A stretch of 64,000 nt of DNA from Sphingobacterium sp. ML3W (GCF_000747525.1 NZ_CP009278.1:2728001-2792000); one strand, 5' to 3'. Positions 33,763 to 44,522 are shown, counted from the stretch's first letter. Notes: a model not told the origin generated them from the letters alone. Numbers and translations are program-made.

Positions 33763-36700
33763 TTAATCACTATTTTCCGAAGCTTCAAATTTCTCTCTTA
33801 TTATATCAGCTTCGCGCCATATTTCTGATTGAATATCTCTTCGCTTATCTTCAGATTCCGTTGAGTAATATTTATCAATTAATCCGTAAATAAACTTTAC
33901 TTCTTTGCTCCTTGTTTTTCCCTTTTTCTTTGCAACTTTCATAAGTAGACTAACAGATTTTGAATCCATCACCGGAGAGTCCTTCATAAAACCAGTTTTT
34001 GAAACACCAAATTTATGCTTGCTATCATCTCGACCTATATCCGACAGTGACATTGCCCAATCACCAACATATGTCGTATAACCTTTTACCACATGGTCTA
34101 CTTTTCGAGCATCCCAATCTGTACCAACCAATCCCATAGTCGCACTAATACCTTTTCCCAACCGACTTGCTTTACTCTCACCTTTACGTAGACCCTTCTC
34201 AAGACCTTCTTCATATACAGGCACAATATTTCGATCGCGAAAAGTATCTTTGTTGGTCATTGCTTCAATTATTGGTTTGAAAGATCCAAATATCGCTTCC
34301 TGATGTAATGGCACCATAGCATCTACAGCAGTATTTCCAAATCCGGTAAAAGCATCTTTAGAGTCAGTTCCCGTGGCCACATCCCAACTACGATCTACCA
34401 CATTGCTCAAAAGCGCTAATTCAAAAGGTTTTGGCATACTTATCCAGCTTTTTACTCCAGGGACTTTAAAGTTCCAAAACAAATCTCTTTGATAAGCTGG
34501 CAATTGTTTATATTCTTCTTCATCACCTCCATACGCAATAGCTACCCGACTCAAAATAGTCGGCACGACAGTATACATAAATATTTTAGCCGCAAATACA
34601 GCCGGTTTTTCTTTAGCTATCTTTGCAGTACGGACTAAACCTTGTACAGCTGCATTGGTAAATGGTATGATCTTATTCACTTCACGTATGAAATTACCCG
34701 CAACTGCAAAATCCATCAAATCACGAGCTTGAAACGCAGCATATAGTCCTGCATCCCGCTCACTCATCCCTTCAGTTATTGCTTTTTCGTAGGACTTTTT
34801 AAACTCTGCCATACGATTAAGATTTTCAGATCCTTCCAATAATTTTTTATATCCAGACCAGGCCTTGCGAGGGTCCAATACTATTCCACCTTTTTTCGTT
34901 ATATCTCGAACTGTATCACTCAGTTTACGACTATAATCTACTTTATCAATAAGGTGAAATCCAGCTTGTGACCCACCAAATAAATGAAATGCATCCTCGT
35001 ATGATTTTGCTCCGAAGAAATCTTTTATTCCACTATTACTACGTGAATGAATTAATCGTGCTACTGTATCACGTGTAGCATTTCTAGCGGCAAAAATAGG
35101 GAAATTTGTTACTGTAGCACGAATTACCTTCGCAGGAATAGAAGCATATTTAAAAAATGGGTGCTCAGATATACCTTCTAAGTTTTTTAGCGCATTATAT
35201 ACATCTTGATCAGCTATGCGCCATCTTTGCTTGACACCCTTATTATAAAAAGTGATCACTTGATCAACACCACTACTCGCTCCTACTTCATGGGCTATCT
35301 GAGCAAAATTAATAGCATCACCATTTCCCATGGCACGTTTAGCGGTCAATGGCTCTATAAACGTTCCAATAACTTCATTACGATCAGATTCACGAACCAT
35401 ATTTGCCATATTCATCAAAAGAGATTGATAAGGATTGGATATCATGTCGGTCCCCCCTTTTGCCTTGTATATAACTTCTTTTACTGAAGCTAAAGCACCA
35501 CCACTTTTAGAGATAAATCCAAGTTGCTCTTCTAGAGGCGAGGATTCTTTTATACGTTTCATGGAAACATAAAATTGATTGTTTTCTTTTATTACCTCGT
35601 ATTCAGACTGCGACAATCGACCTTTATCAACTGCATATTGTAAAGTGGTATCAGCATATTCCCGATACTTTTCTGCGGCCTTTCTAATACGTTCATATTT
35701 AATTACATCAGATTTTTTCATTTGTTCAAAATCCATCAAATAACCAGTAGCAACATCAAAATCCGATTTTAATCCTGCACCTATACCCGAAAGATTATCC
35801 TTACGACCAAATTTATTAGCGTACTCTAATGTTCGTTCAGAAATTAAGAGATTTACCACATCATCCATTTCACCATGAAGTGTTCCTTCAGAACTTGAAT
35901 CTAAATCTTTTACCAACCATTCCACAGTCATTGCTTCACCATCTGCACTTTTTACCATTTTTCCATTAGCATCAAACAGTCCTTTTTCTAAAATGTGGTT
36001 AATTTTACCTCCTTCCCCAGCAAAATTACGAGCCATTATATCAAATTGTTTATGGATAGGCAATGGCTTTCCATCACCTAGTTCATCCACAGAAAACCGA
36101 AAAGCTTTATTTGCTATAGTCATACTATTAGTGAAATTCACCTTCAACTTATCCCACGCTGTCACATTAAACATTCCTTCTTTTTTATCAGGAAAATGTT
36201 TTTCTAACCACTTCCGAAATTCTGTTTTATCTGGTAATGAACTACTTTCAATATTGGCAGCCATAACTTCTCCGTTAGGCGCATTCCACAGATTACGATA
36301 GTCTTCAGAGAATTTATCTAATATCTCTCTAACTTTTGCATCGCCATATACTTTATCAGTGAAGTGTTTATCAAATAATGGGGCCAGTCGAACAGCTTCT
36401 TTAGGATTCGCTATTCTGGTTCTAAAATACTCAGCAATACCTTCCCGTTTCAGATACTCTATCTTTTGAGCATCAGTCATTCTTGCAGATGGATTGGAAC
36501 CACCACGGTCAGCAAACCAGCCTAATTCTTTATATATAGTTCTTCGATCAGCCCCTGGTATACTACCAAATACATCATGACGATCATCCAATAGATGGCC
36601 CAATTCATGCGCCAAAGTATCAACATCACCAGCACGAGACAACTTTACCAAAGTATCCGTAGATCGATATGATCCAGCGACTCCGCGACGGCTGCTTTTC

Positions 36701-39700
36701 GCATGTAGCACAGTTGCTTTCAAGCCTTTTATCACATCAGCAGCTATTTCATTGAGCTTTCTTGGCTTTGCCTTTGGATCTCCTATTTCTGGCTTTACAC
36801 GCTCATGTACAAGTCCACTTTTACGACTAAGTTCGCTATTTGCTTCGGTTATTCCTTCACTTTTTGTCTTAGCACTTACTTCATTTGCGACTGTTCCATT
36901 TGATTGCTCATATATACCCGTTGGTGCTACTTTCCCTCCAGATTCTGCTGATTTTTCTCCTCCTTCATCAAAGAGGTTTGCTCCTTCTCCTGGCTTTCCA
37001 TTGCTTCTTCCGCTTCGGCCTCTGCTATCGCCTCCTGTAATAGTTGAGCCTTGCTCCACGATTTGTTTTCCACTTGTTTGTTCATTGATATTTTCTTTAA
37101 GTTCTTTAATTCCTACTTCTTTAGCTGCACCTTCCGTTTTTGGAGTAAACATATCTCCTTCATGGTCAGACACTTTATTCGCATACTTACCCAACGCATG
37201 ATAGATCACCTTAGGCGACTTACCATCTGCCAATAATTTTGCGAGTATAAGTTCTACTTCTCCATGTTGATCTTTAGGTGATTTACTCCCATTAAATAAG
37301 TCTGCCTGATTAGTCCATCCTTCAAAAGAATCAACTCCCGATTGTTTATATTGTTGAACCAATCCAAAAGCTTTTTGCATTTCTGGTAATATCGATTTGG
37401 AGGCAGGTAATGATAATAATTTAGGCAATGATCGGACTATACCTTGCTGAGTACGAGAAGGCAGAGCATCATAAGCATCGGAAACGGACACATCTGCACC
37501 TTCAAACATAAAATGTGTAATCAATGATTCCATATCTTTTACCGCCTCTGCCCTAAATTCTCCATTAGGCTTAAATAAACTCGCTTTCTGCGTATCACTA
37601 AGATACGGTTTCAATACTTCAACCACTTGCTTCCCATTCACACGCAAAGCTTCATTGATCGTCATTTCTGTATTTTCACCAAAAACAGATTCAACCAATT
37701 TTGCTTTATTTGCCCTTGGCATTCTACGTGACACATTTATAGAATTAATTCTTGCAGAACCACCTGATTCAATATCTTTAAATTCATAGTTACCTAATGT
37801 AATTGCATCACTATCTGAAGCTTTCACTCGACGAACTAATACAGGTTTATCCAGACCTTGAACTTGCTCTTTAGTCAACCCAAATTGTTCCGCATTACTT
37901 TCTAAAGCAGACTTGTATTTATCTCGACCACTTTCATAATGCTTACGAATTGCATCACTACGATTATTTCCTTGTATAACTTCACCGCGTTCATTGATCA
38001 CAGGAGCACCTGAATAAGCATTCGTATTATCTCCTAATTCACGCACATTAATTTTAGCTGCCATTTCATCTGAGGATTTCAAAGATGCTGCATCTTTACG
38101 ATTCTTAGGCTGTGCCTCAGGAACAAAATGATTATGATTACGCACTCCGTTAGAGTGCGCTGGTTGAAGTTGATTAGCATCGACTAGTACGTAATCAAAA
38201 TCAACATCTACACCATCAGCAAATTTCACTTTATCTGACTTGCCAGTTGGCATATCTGCTATTGGCTCTTGGCGTGTATATTCAACCCCATTTACTGTCT
38301 TCTTGCCTTCAGATCGAAACTTTTCAGCACCACCAGCCATTAAAGCATCCCATTCATCAGCTTCATGAGTTTCTGAAATAGCTTTACGTTCTGATTTATT
38401 TTCTTTTACCTCTTCAACCTTTCCAATTAAAACATTATCCCGTTCCTTTTGCAAATTAGACAATTCTTCTTGGTATGTCTTTCGAGTTGTTTCGCTATAT
38501 AGCTTTTCAGCATTAGGGCTTTCTAATAGGGCGTTTATTCCCTCCACACGTTTATCAATTGCATCTATTTTAGAACGCTGATCCTCGGATAATGAACTAA
38601 CATCATCAATATTTTGATCAATAATTTCAGATATTTCTTTTGTCTTTTCTTCCAAAGTTCGTTGAATGATATCACTAACTTCCGGGTTTAAATCTGGCTG
38701 TTCAAGATCTCGTTTCAAATCGTTCACTTCAGTTTGCAGAACTTCATATTTTTTAGATGCATCTTTATTTTTAAAATAGCTCCCAACCTTTGGGGCACTA
38801 GCCAAACCAAAGTCCATTGCACTTCCCAAAATAAATGAATCAACGACACCATGCATGGGATCATCCCCCTTGGTTATGTTATTTGCCAACGTAGTTGTCG
38901 CCTCAGTCAAACCACCTCTTAAAGTAGCTGGGGCAATTCCATTTGAATATAACATTCGGCTTACAAAGCCTCTCGACATCTTCTCTATCTCATCTTTGGA
39001 CATAGATTTAAAGATATTCTCGCGAATCAATTTTTGTGTACCGCCAACTGCCCCTAAAGTATAATCAGTAAATCCTGCAATTGCTGACATCCCAATCTTT
39101 TGATTATAGCTTAAATCTTCGCGGTCTTTCAATTCCTGATAGTGACTATTCATCAATGGAACTGAATTAACCGCCGCGCGAGAAAATACCCCTAGATTTC
39201 CTACAGAAGATATACCTTCCGTTGCAATCATCTGAATTAGCGAGGGTATAGCATGAAGAATTCCTACAGCAAACTGTTCGCCAGCCTCACCATAATCACC
39301 TGCTTTCAACGACCCCTCTATTCCATCATGTTTAAATTGTAGTTTACTATTATAATAGTCAGCTCCTTCCTTACCTTTTTTAGCAAATTGATCTATCGCA
39401 TAAAAAGGATTGATATAATTTAGTTTAGTTTCCTCATCACTCGTAGTCATTTTTATCATATCTTGATAAGGATTACCATTAGTTTTTAAAGCATCCGAAT
39501 ACTCATTCCTACCAGCATTATTTTCTACCGCACCGGCTATCAGATTACTAAAAGTTGAGGGTAGGTTATAAATGAATTCAGGTATACTAGCAATTGAGTT
39601 TTGCAATGAAGGCACAATAGACATTGCTGCATTACCCAGACGGTCACCAAAAAACGGCTCATTAATTGTTCCTAGTCCTTTTTCACTAACTTCAACCAAT

Positions 39701-41031
39701 ACTTTACCATTCTCATCTAATAGCCTTGCATCAGGATGATTAACCGAGAAATTAGATTTTAATCTTTCAATACTATCAAAATTCAAAGATTTGATTTCTT
39801 CTGCATTTAATTTATGAAACTTACCCCCTTCTCCTGTCCCCCAATTTTCTTTAAAATCCTCAAATGTTTTATATCCTCCTGCACTAGAATTTGACATAAT
39901 AGGGTTACCAACTTCTGCTTCATTTAAAATACCATTTAATGAATCCAATATTTCCTTATATTTTGGATTTTTATCAATGTTTTCATTAAGGAATTTAAGA
40001 GTATTAATAGCCTCTGGCGAATCTAAAAGATCTCTATATTTTTCTTTAAGATTTTGCATAGCAGTGCCCTTACCTTCTTCAACAAGAGAAATATGTGCTA
40101 CATCCCAATCTTCTAAATGATGCATACCAACATCTTTAGAAGCACTCCACAATACATCCTTGTAAAGTTGCTTATTTTTATCTGCATCAATTGGTTTACC
40201 GTCAACAGATAAAACATAGTCCCTTGCTGAATTAAAATTATGTAATGACACTGGAGATTGAGAATTGCCTTTGGCCAATATATCAGCTTGACTATTAATC
40301 GAACGACCTCCTTGATCATTATACAATTTATTTGACTTTTGAAAATCGACCTTTACTTGTGATCCAGGATATTTTGATTGCAAAATCTCAGTCGCCTTTG
40401 TTTCAAATTCACCAAATTTAACTTCGTGAGCTGCTCGGTTAACCACATCATTATTAGGTTCTTTTGCTATGACTGTTTTGATCACACTTTTATCTGAAGA
40501 ACTACCTTTGGTATATTTATTGAAATCAACAAGTTTATCTTTCAGTAAGTTTTTGATCAACGGTGTATGATCTATATTATCTTTATTGACTGTATTAACC
40601 GAATTATCAACAAACTTTAATCCTGGTTCTCCCAATTTTACATCTGGAAAAACAGCAGAAGCAGGTACTATTTCTTTTATTGGTGCTACATCTGGAACTT
40701 TATCATCTTTTACTTCTGGAAATACTCCTCCACTTGGCATACTTGGTTCATTTTTACTTGTCCTCATTGACACTTTTGTATCATAACTAGTTGTACCAAA
40801 ATACTTCCCATTAAAATCTTCTAATGATTTAGAATAAAATTTTTTGCCATTAAGAAGGTTATACAACTTCCCTATCTTTTCTGGATTGGAGAATTGTTTT
40901 TCAAAATCATCGTAGCTTTTAGTGTATACTCCTCGACCATTCAGGTCTGACCACAATTTCTTTTTTGGATCTTCTTGCTGCTGAGGCATAGCTTCAACCC
41001 CAGTATTTCCTTCGTATATATTATCTTCCAT
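33763..41031 (-). CDS. Giant polyvalent virion protein (2422 aa) with M15-like peptidase, ddrB-ParB, zincin and LPD38-like regions
   Basis: Very large multidomain phage protein, probably packed in the virion and ejected with the DNA. From the N-terminus: two short repeats (LNGRGVYTKSYDDFEKQF near 30 and LNGKKFYSKSLEDFNGKYF near 60); an M15/VanY-like peptidase (Ser262, His264, Asp271 in SLHNFNSARDY; Asp310 and His313 in DWDVAHISL) that could open peptidoglycan; coiled coils near 780-930; a ddrB-like ParB domain near 955-1150 (QGNNRSDAIRKHYESG); a Gly/Ser linker near 1330-1400; a zincin motif HELGH at 1475-1479; and a C-terminal LPD38-like region near 1980 (FAARNATRDTVARLIHS). Such polyvalent proteins protect incoming DNA or attack host defences. 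Domain names are from memory of families, not a search. Confidence 0.75.
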   Translation of the reverse strand: MEDNIYEGNTGVEAMPQQQEDPKKKLWSDLNGRGVYTKSYDDFEKQFSNPEKIGKLYNLLNGKKFYSKSLEDFNGKYFGTTSYDTKVSMRTSKNEPSMPSGGVFPEVKDDKVPDVAPIKEIVPASAVFPDVKLGEPGLKFVDNSVNTVNKDNIDHTPLIKNLLKDKLVDFNKYTKGSSSDKSVIKTVIAKEPNNDVVNRAAHEVKFGEFETKATEILQSKYPGSQVKVDFQKSNKLYNDQGGRSINSQADILAKGNSQSPVSLHNFNSARDYVLSVDGKPIDADKNKQLYKDVLWSASKDVGMHHLEDWDVAHISLVEEGKGTAMQNLKEKYRDLLDSPEAINTLKFLNENIDKNPKYKEILDSLNGILNEAEVGNPIMSNSSAGGYKTFEDFKENWGTGEGGKFHKLNAEEIKSLNFDSIERLKSNFSVNHPDARLLDENGKVLVEVSEKGLGTINEPFFGDRLGNAAMSIVPSLQNSIASIPEFIYNLPSTFSNLIAGAVENNAGRNEYSDALKTNGNPYQDMIKMTTSDEETKLNYINPFYAIDQFAKKGKEGADYYNSKLQFKHDGIEGSLKAGDYGEAGEQFAVGILHAIPSLIQMIATEGISSVGNLGVFSRAAVNSVPLMNSHYQELKDREDLSYNQKIGMSAIAGFTDYTLGAVGGTQKLIRENIFKSMSKDEIEKMSRGFVSRMLYSNGIAPATLRGGLTEATTTLANNITKGDDPMHGVVDSFILGSAMDFGLASAPKVGSYFKNKDASKKYEVLQTEVNDLKRDLEQPDLNPEVSDIIQRTLEEKTKEISEIIDQNIDDVSSLSEDQRSKIDAIDKRVEGINALLESPNAEKLYSETTRKTYQEELSNLQKERDNVLIGKVEEVKENKSERKAISETHEADEWDALMAGGAEKFRSEGKKTVNGVEYTRQEPIADMPTGKSDKVKFADGVDVDFDYVLVDANQLQPAHSNGVRNHNHFVPEAQPKNRKDAASLKSSDEMAAKINVRELGDNTNAYSGAPVINERGEVIQGNNRSDAIRKHYESGRDKYKSALESNAEQFGLTKEQVQGLDKPVLVRRVKASDSDAITLGNYEFKDIESGGSARINSINVSRRMPRANKAKLVESVFGENTEMTINEALRVNGKQVVEVLKPYLSDTQKASLFKPNGEFRAEAVKDMESLITHFMFEGADVSVSDAYDALPSRTQQGIVRSLPKLLSLPASKSILPEMQKAFGLVQQYKQSGVDSFEGWTNQADLFNGSKSPKDQHGEVELILAKLLADGKSPKVIYHALGKYANKVSDHEGDMFTPKTEGAAKEVGIKELKENINEQTSGKQIVEQGSTITGGDSRGRSGRSNGKPGEGANLFDEGGEKSAESGGKVAPTGIYEQSNGTVANEVSAKTKSEGITEANSELSRKSGLVHERVKPEIGDPKAKPRKLNEIAADVIKGLKATVLHAKSSRRGVAGSYRSTDTLVKLSRAGDVDTLAHELGHLLDDRHDVFGSIPGADRRTIYKELGWFADRGGSNPSARMTDAQKIEYLKREGIAEYFRTRIANPKEAVRLAPLFDKHFTDKVYGDAKVREILDKFSEDYRNLWNAPNGEVMAANIESSSLPDKTEFRKWLEKHFPDKKEGMFNVTAWDKLKVNFTNSMTIANKAFRFSVDELGDGKPLPIHKQFDIMARNFAGEGGKINHILEKGLFDANGKMVKSADGEAMTVEWLVKDLDSSSEGTLHGEMDDVVNLLISERTLEYANKFGRKDNLSGIGAGLKSDFDVATGYLMDFEQMKKSDVIKYERIRKAAEKYREYADTTLQYAVDKGRLSQSEYEVIKENNQFYVSMKRIKESSPLEEQLGFISKSGGALASVKEVIYKAKGGTDMISNPYQSLLMNMANMVRESDRNEVIGTFIEPLTAKRAMGNGDAINFAQIAHEVGASSGVDQVITFYNKGVKQRWRIADQDVYNALKNLEGISEHPFFKYASIPAKVIRATVTNFPIFAARNATRDTVARLIHSRSNSGIKDFFGAKSYEDAFHLFGGSQAGFHLIDKVDYSRKLSDTVRDITKKGGIVLDPRKAWSGYKKLLEGSENLNRMAEFKKSYEKAITEGMSERDAGLYAAFQARDLMDFAVAGNFIREVNKIIPFTNAAVQGLVRTAKIAKEKPAVFAAKIFMYTVVPTILSRVAIAYGGDEEEYKQLPAYQRDLFWNFKVPGVKSWISMPKPFELALLSNVVDRSWDVATGTDSKDAFTGFGNTAVDAMVPLHQEAIFGSFKPIIEAMTNKDTFRDRNIVPVYEEGLEKGLRKGESKASRLGKGISATMGLVGTDWDARKVDHVVKGYTTYVGDWAMSLSDIGRDDSKHKFGVSKTGFMKDSPVMDSKSVSLLMKVAKKKGKTRSKEVKFIYGLIDKYYSTESEDKRRDIQSEIWREADIIREKFEASENSD

Positions 41032-41034
41032 TTC

Positions 41035-42486
41035 TTATAAGTCGTCTGCACTACCCAAACTCAAATCATCCTCATCATCATAAGGAGTCACTTTGAGACT
41101 CTTCTCATTCCCAAAAACTTTGGACTTGTTTAATATCTGATTGATCATTTGTTTGCCATTCTCATTCTTGACACCTTTGGTAAATTTATAATCTTTATAC
41201 GTCACTATTTCATTACCTACCTTATCCTTAGATTTTACTGGAACACGAACGATCATTTGCTTTCCATCTCGAGATAAAGTGCGGCTGGCTTGTTTTCCAC
41301 CAACTTCGATTTCAAACAAGGCACTATCAAATCTTCTCAAAGCTTCAGTATTCCAATCTTGTACACCTTGTACAAACTTGTCTCGTGTATCTTCTTTTTT
41401 ATCATCTTTAACTGCACGATCTTTTGCTAAAGCCAATCTTTCTTGAGAAATAGCTAGACTTTGATTTGCCCGAGAACCTGCTTCCCTAGCTAATTGCACT
41501 CTCTCACCCTCGTATACTCGCTTTTTACCACTACCGACCCCCGCATTCAAACCACTAGCAAGCGTGCTAATCATATTATCGTATCCTTTATTTGTTTTGG
41601 TTATCTCTTCATACAAACGCTCACCTGCATGATCATCATTAGCTATGTTGGCCTTTTCTAAAAAAGCTTCCTTGCTTGAAGAATTCATAATTCCTTCAGT
41701 CATCTTTCGGATACTCGCATCATCAGTAGGTATGTTATCACCCATAAAATAAGGAAGAACACCAGTATTTACACCAAATTGTTGCATCGCTGGACCAGTC
41801 CATTTCTGAGGATCAGCCATTATTTTTGCCAGAACCTGCGATTTATTTCCATTAATATCAGCTGCAACAGTCTCCCACGTACCATCATTATTTTTTAGTT
41901 CAGCTCCTTTCATTCCCTTCAATAAATCATCAAATGAAGGATCCTTAGCTTTCATATTAGAGAAACGTTTTCCTTGATCATACCAAGTTGTAGGATTACG
42001 CATTAATTCATCATATTCATCTTGTACGCGCTTCATTTCAATTCCATCGTACTTATCTGGATTATTTAGCATTGCATTTTGAAGTCTTACATATTGCTCT
42101 TTTAAATCATTTGAATATTTGGCCGTACGTGTAATCTCATCATATTTTTTGAGCATATTAGGATCATTAGTAGGATCAATTCCCTTAGCTTTTAAAGCAA
42201 CCGCTTCTTGATTCCATGCACCCCATTTATCTCTTACAGTATTATTGAAAGGAGTCCAATTATCAGGACTATTATATTTATCACGAATAGTTTTATCAAT
42301 TAAAGCAGATCTTTCTTGCCGCATTTTATCTTGCTGAAGCAATTGCTTATACATATTATCCCTACTCTCAATACTTTGCTGAAGAAAAAATTTGTCAGAC
42401 TTCGTTTCTGGTAATACATACGCAAGCCCCTGACCTATTTGGCCAGTAGCATTACCCATCATTCCTTCTATTATTCCCTCATTCAT
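41035..42486 (-). CDS. Probable internal virion / ejection protein (483 aa)
   Basis: Not recognised by sequence. Charged and mostly helical, rich in Gln, Lys, Asp and Met (KSDKFFLQQSIESRDNMYKQLLQQDKMRQERSALIDKT and later coiled coils), with no signal peptide or membrane helix. It lies 3 bases before the giant protein and just after a gp14-like small protein, the place where short-tailed phages keep their ejection proteins. Role inferred from position. Confidence 0.5.
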   Translation of the reverse strand: MNEGIIEGMMGNATGQIGQGLAYVLPETKSDKFFLQQSIESRDNMYKQLLQQDKMRQERSALIDKTIRDKYNSPDNWTPFNNTVRDKWGAWNQEAVALKAKGIDPTNDPNMLKKYDEITRTAKYSNDLKEQYVRLQNAMLNNPDKYDGIEMKRVQDEYDELMRNPTTWYDQGKRFSNMKAKDPSFDDLLKGMKGAELKNNDGTWETVAADINGNKSQVLAKIMADPQKWTGPAMQQFGVNTGVLPYFMGDNIPTDDASIRKMTEGIMNSSSKEAFLEKANIANDDHAGERLYEEITKTNKGYDNMISTLASGLNAGVGSGKKRVYEGERVQLAREAGSRANQSLAISQERLALAKDRAVKDDKKEDTRDKFVQGVQDWNTEALRRFDSALFEIEVGGKQASRTLSRDGKQMIVRVPVKSKDKVGNEIVTYKDYKFTKGVKNENGKQMINQILNKSKVFGNEKSLKVTPYDDEDDLSLGSADDL

Positions 42487-42490
42487 ATAT

Positions 42491-43219
42491 TTAAAACTTA
42501 TAGTTGCGTAAAAGAGAAGCAGCCGCTTCTGTTGCTGAATTCAATGAAGTGTTAGCAGTTACACCACTAGACTTCATTTCATTAAGAGGTTTACTAGATA
42601 CCCCCATTACAGTACTAGGTTTAACAGTAAATCCAGTATTTCCAAATGCATCTAGAGCTTTCTTATTTGCGAGTTGAGTACTTAATCCCATAGCAATATT
42701 TGCAAAACCATCCAATCCCGAAGAAATATTAGTTTGGCCAGCCCCATATATAGAAGCAGCAGCATTGGCTTTACGCATATAGGGGTCATACTCATTCATT
42801 TGATATTTCTTGTCTTCAAATTGTGCCTGTCTCAATAATGCCTCTTGATATGCATCAGCCGCTTTCATCTTTAATCCCATTGATTGCGTCCCTAGATCAT
42901 TATAGGCATTGTTCTGCGATTCTTGTATCTTCGCTATACTATCCAATAAATCATTACTTGATGTAGAAGCCTCACTAGCCTTTGCATAAGCATTAGCTCC
43001 GCCACGATCTATATCAGCTTTTGCACTTTCTAAGCCAGGTAGGCCATTCAGATATTGACGTTCAGCAATATTAGTTGCATTTTTCACTTCTCCAGGTACT
43101 TCATAGGATGCCAATTTATTAGCAGCCGCTAATTTATTAGCTTGATTTTTTTGACTAATACCAGATCCTATCTTTGTCCCTACACTTAAAATAGTGGCTC
43201 CAGCCATTACGTAACTCAT
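42491..43219 (-). CDS. Probable internal virion protein, gp14-like (242 aa)
   Basis: Its N-terminus, VMAGATILSVGTKIGSGISQKNQANKLAAANKLA, is the Ala/Gly-rich, weakly hydrophobic start typical of T7 gp14-type ejection proteins, followed by a long helical part. Overlaps the cupin-like gene by 4 bases. T7-type ejection proteins build a channel across the envelope; that function is inferred here. Confidence 0.55.
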   Translation of the reverse strand: MSYVMAGATILSVGTKIGSGISQKNQANKLAAANKLASYEVPGEVKNATNIAERQYLNGLPGLESAKADIDRGGANAYAKASEASTSSNDLLDSIAKIQESQNNAYNDLGTQSMGLKMKAADAYQEALLRQAQFEDKKYQMNEYDPYMRKANAAASIYGAGQTNISSGLDGFANIAMGLSTQLANKKALDAFGNTGFTVKPSTVMGVSSKPLNEMKSSGVTANTSLNSATEAAASLLRNYKF

Positions 43220-43608
43220 ATCTCAAGTTCTTTATGTACAATTATATCTTTTTCGACTTCTTCAGCCGTTGTTTTGTCTGTTACATGAAATGTTGTCCAT
43301 ACCGTATCTTCATGCGCAAACAAAATCCGTTTTGTTCCTGGAATAGTAACTCCCGTAAAAGGAGCTTCCATCAATACCCATCCTGTATCTTCAGTAAATA
43401 CTGATATTTTTCCTTGTGATATTACAAAGGGGTGTTCTGTTTTATGCATCTTACTAACTACCATAGTCCTAGCTGGCATAGTGCATTCTCGTATATACAT
43501 TTTACCGACAAAACGATCTCTAATCGGGCATAATACTTGATCACACATGCTTACCAACTCTTCAAAAGCATGTATTTTTCCTAAAGTTTCTAATCGATCA
43601 TTTTTCAT
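43216..43608 (-). CDS. Cupin-like small phage protein (130 aa)
   Basis: Single small beta-barrel resembling cupin-type phage proteins: MYIRECTMPARTMVVSKMHKTEHPFVISQGKISVFTEDTGWVLMEAPFTGVTIPGTKRILFAHEDTVWTTFHVT. The His-x5-6 pattern of a metal cupin is only partly present (HKTEHP, HEDTVW). Similar small cupins occur near tail genes of other phages; their role is not known. Confidence 0.65.
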   Translation of the reverse strand: MKNDRLETLGKIHAFEELVSMCDQVLCPIRDRFVGKMYIRECTMPARTMVVSKMHKTEHPFVISQGKISVFTEDTGWVLMEAPFTGVTIPGTKRILFAHEDTVWTTFHVTDKTTAEEVEKDIIVHKELEI

Positions 43609-43610
43609 AA

Positions 43611-44522
43611 CTAATTCCTCCCTACTTCAGATGAATAAACAGAAACTGATATTAATTTCATTTCTTCATCAGTATCACAACTCATTTGAATTTCTAAATA
43701 ATTTCCCTGTAAAATACGTCCATCATTGAGTGCTGTAAGCTCACGTTGTTTTTCATCTATAATATTTGCAAATGCTGGATCATTCATATCTCGGAAGAAA
43801 TCAGCCCAATATTTACCATCCAAAAGCTTAATATTTTTTTTGGGCAATCTACTCTGCATACCATTTGGAAATTGATCAGTTTTATTAGTTTTAACCAAGT
43901 CAACTTGCCAAGTACCCACTGAGTCAATTTTAATCCCGAAAAAGACTTTATTTACTGGATAATCTTTATTGGAAATAAAACGTATTTTAGATGGATATTT
44001 CGTTCCATAAAATTCATTTCTTATGTTGGATATATTATGCTCATACATAGCACCATTATGATACGAAAACAATAAACCTTTATATCGTATAAACTCATCA
44101 GGTACAAACCCATAACTTCCTACCCACTTTAAACCTTTTTCTGAAAATACCAGAGTCTCCCCTAAAGCGGTGCCGCTAACAATAGATAGATTAGTTATAC
44201 TAAACTCACCGCTCGAAAAAAAAGAGATTGAACCATCGCTACCAGATAGGATTGTTTCTTCATATGTCCCATTGGAAGTTCGGATATTTCCGCCCGTCCC
44301 ACCTACAATTATAAATACTTCTCCAGAAACAAAATCTTTAATTGTATATCGAATGGTATATGAAATGTCTTTAACTACACTAAGGTCCATATTTATTGCA
44401 AAACCAGACTTACCAGACTTATGAACTAATGATCCATTCGAAATAGACCAACCAGTGCTTTCTAAATCAGCTGTAACCGGAATTCGGTTTATTCCCATGT
44501 TTTGAACAATTATTGTACTCAT
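43611..44522 (-). CDS. Probable tail protein (303 aa)
   Basis: Not recognised. Beta-rich and repetitive (DLSVVKDISYTIRYTIKDFVSGEVFIIVGGTGGNI), with a carbohydrate-binding-module-like look near residues 25-110 and no signal peptide. Its start overlaps the stop of the 1416-residue gene (ATGA), so the two are coupled. The coding DNA contains an exact copy of the 17-bp operator-like palindrome at 44189. Confidence 0.5.
   Translation of the reverse strand: MSTIIVQNMGINRIPVTADLESTGWSISNGSLVHKSGKSGFAINMDLSVVKDISYTIRYTIKDFVSGEVFIIVGGTGGNIRTSNGTYEETILSGSDGSISFFSSGEFSITNLSIVSGTALGETLVFSEKGLKWVGSYGFVPDEFIRYKGLLFSYHNGAMYEHNISNIRNEFYGTKYPSKIRFISNKDYPVNKVFFGIKIDSVGTWQVDLVKTNKTDQFPNGMQSRLPKKNIKLLDGKYWADFFRDMNDPAFANIIDEKQRELTALNDGRILQGNYLEIQMSCDTDEEMKLISVSVYSSEVGRN
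44189..44205 (+). promoter_or_regulatory. Operator-like palindrome, site 5 (inside a gene)
   Basis: GATTAGTTATACTAAAC, identical to sites 1 and 6, but within the 303-residue tail gene (it encodes part of FSITNLSI on the - strand). A within-gene copy could be chance or could act as a roadblock site like the stoperators of mycobacteriophage L5. Confidence 0.5.

Noticed and set aside
35993..37201. Several + strand frames inside the 2422-residue gene
   Set aside because: They are Ser/Pro/Phe-rich antisense shadows of a gene with clear domains.
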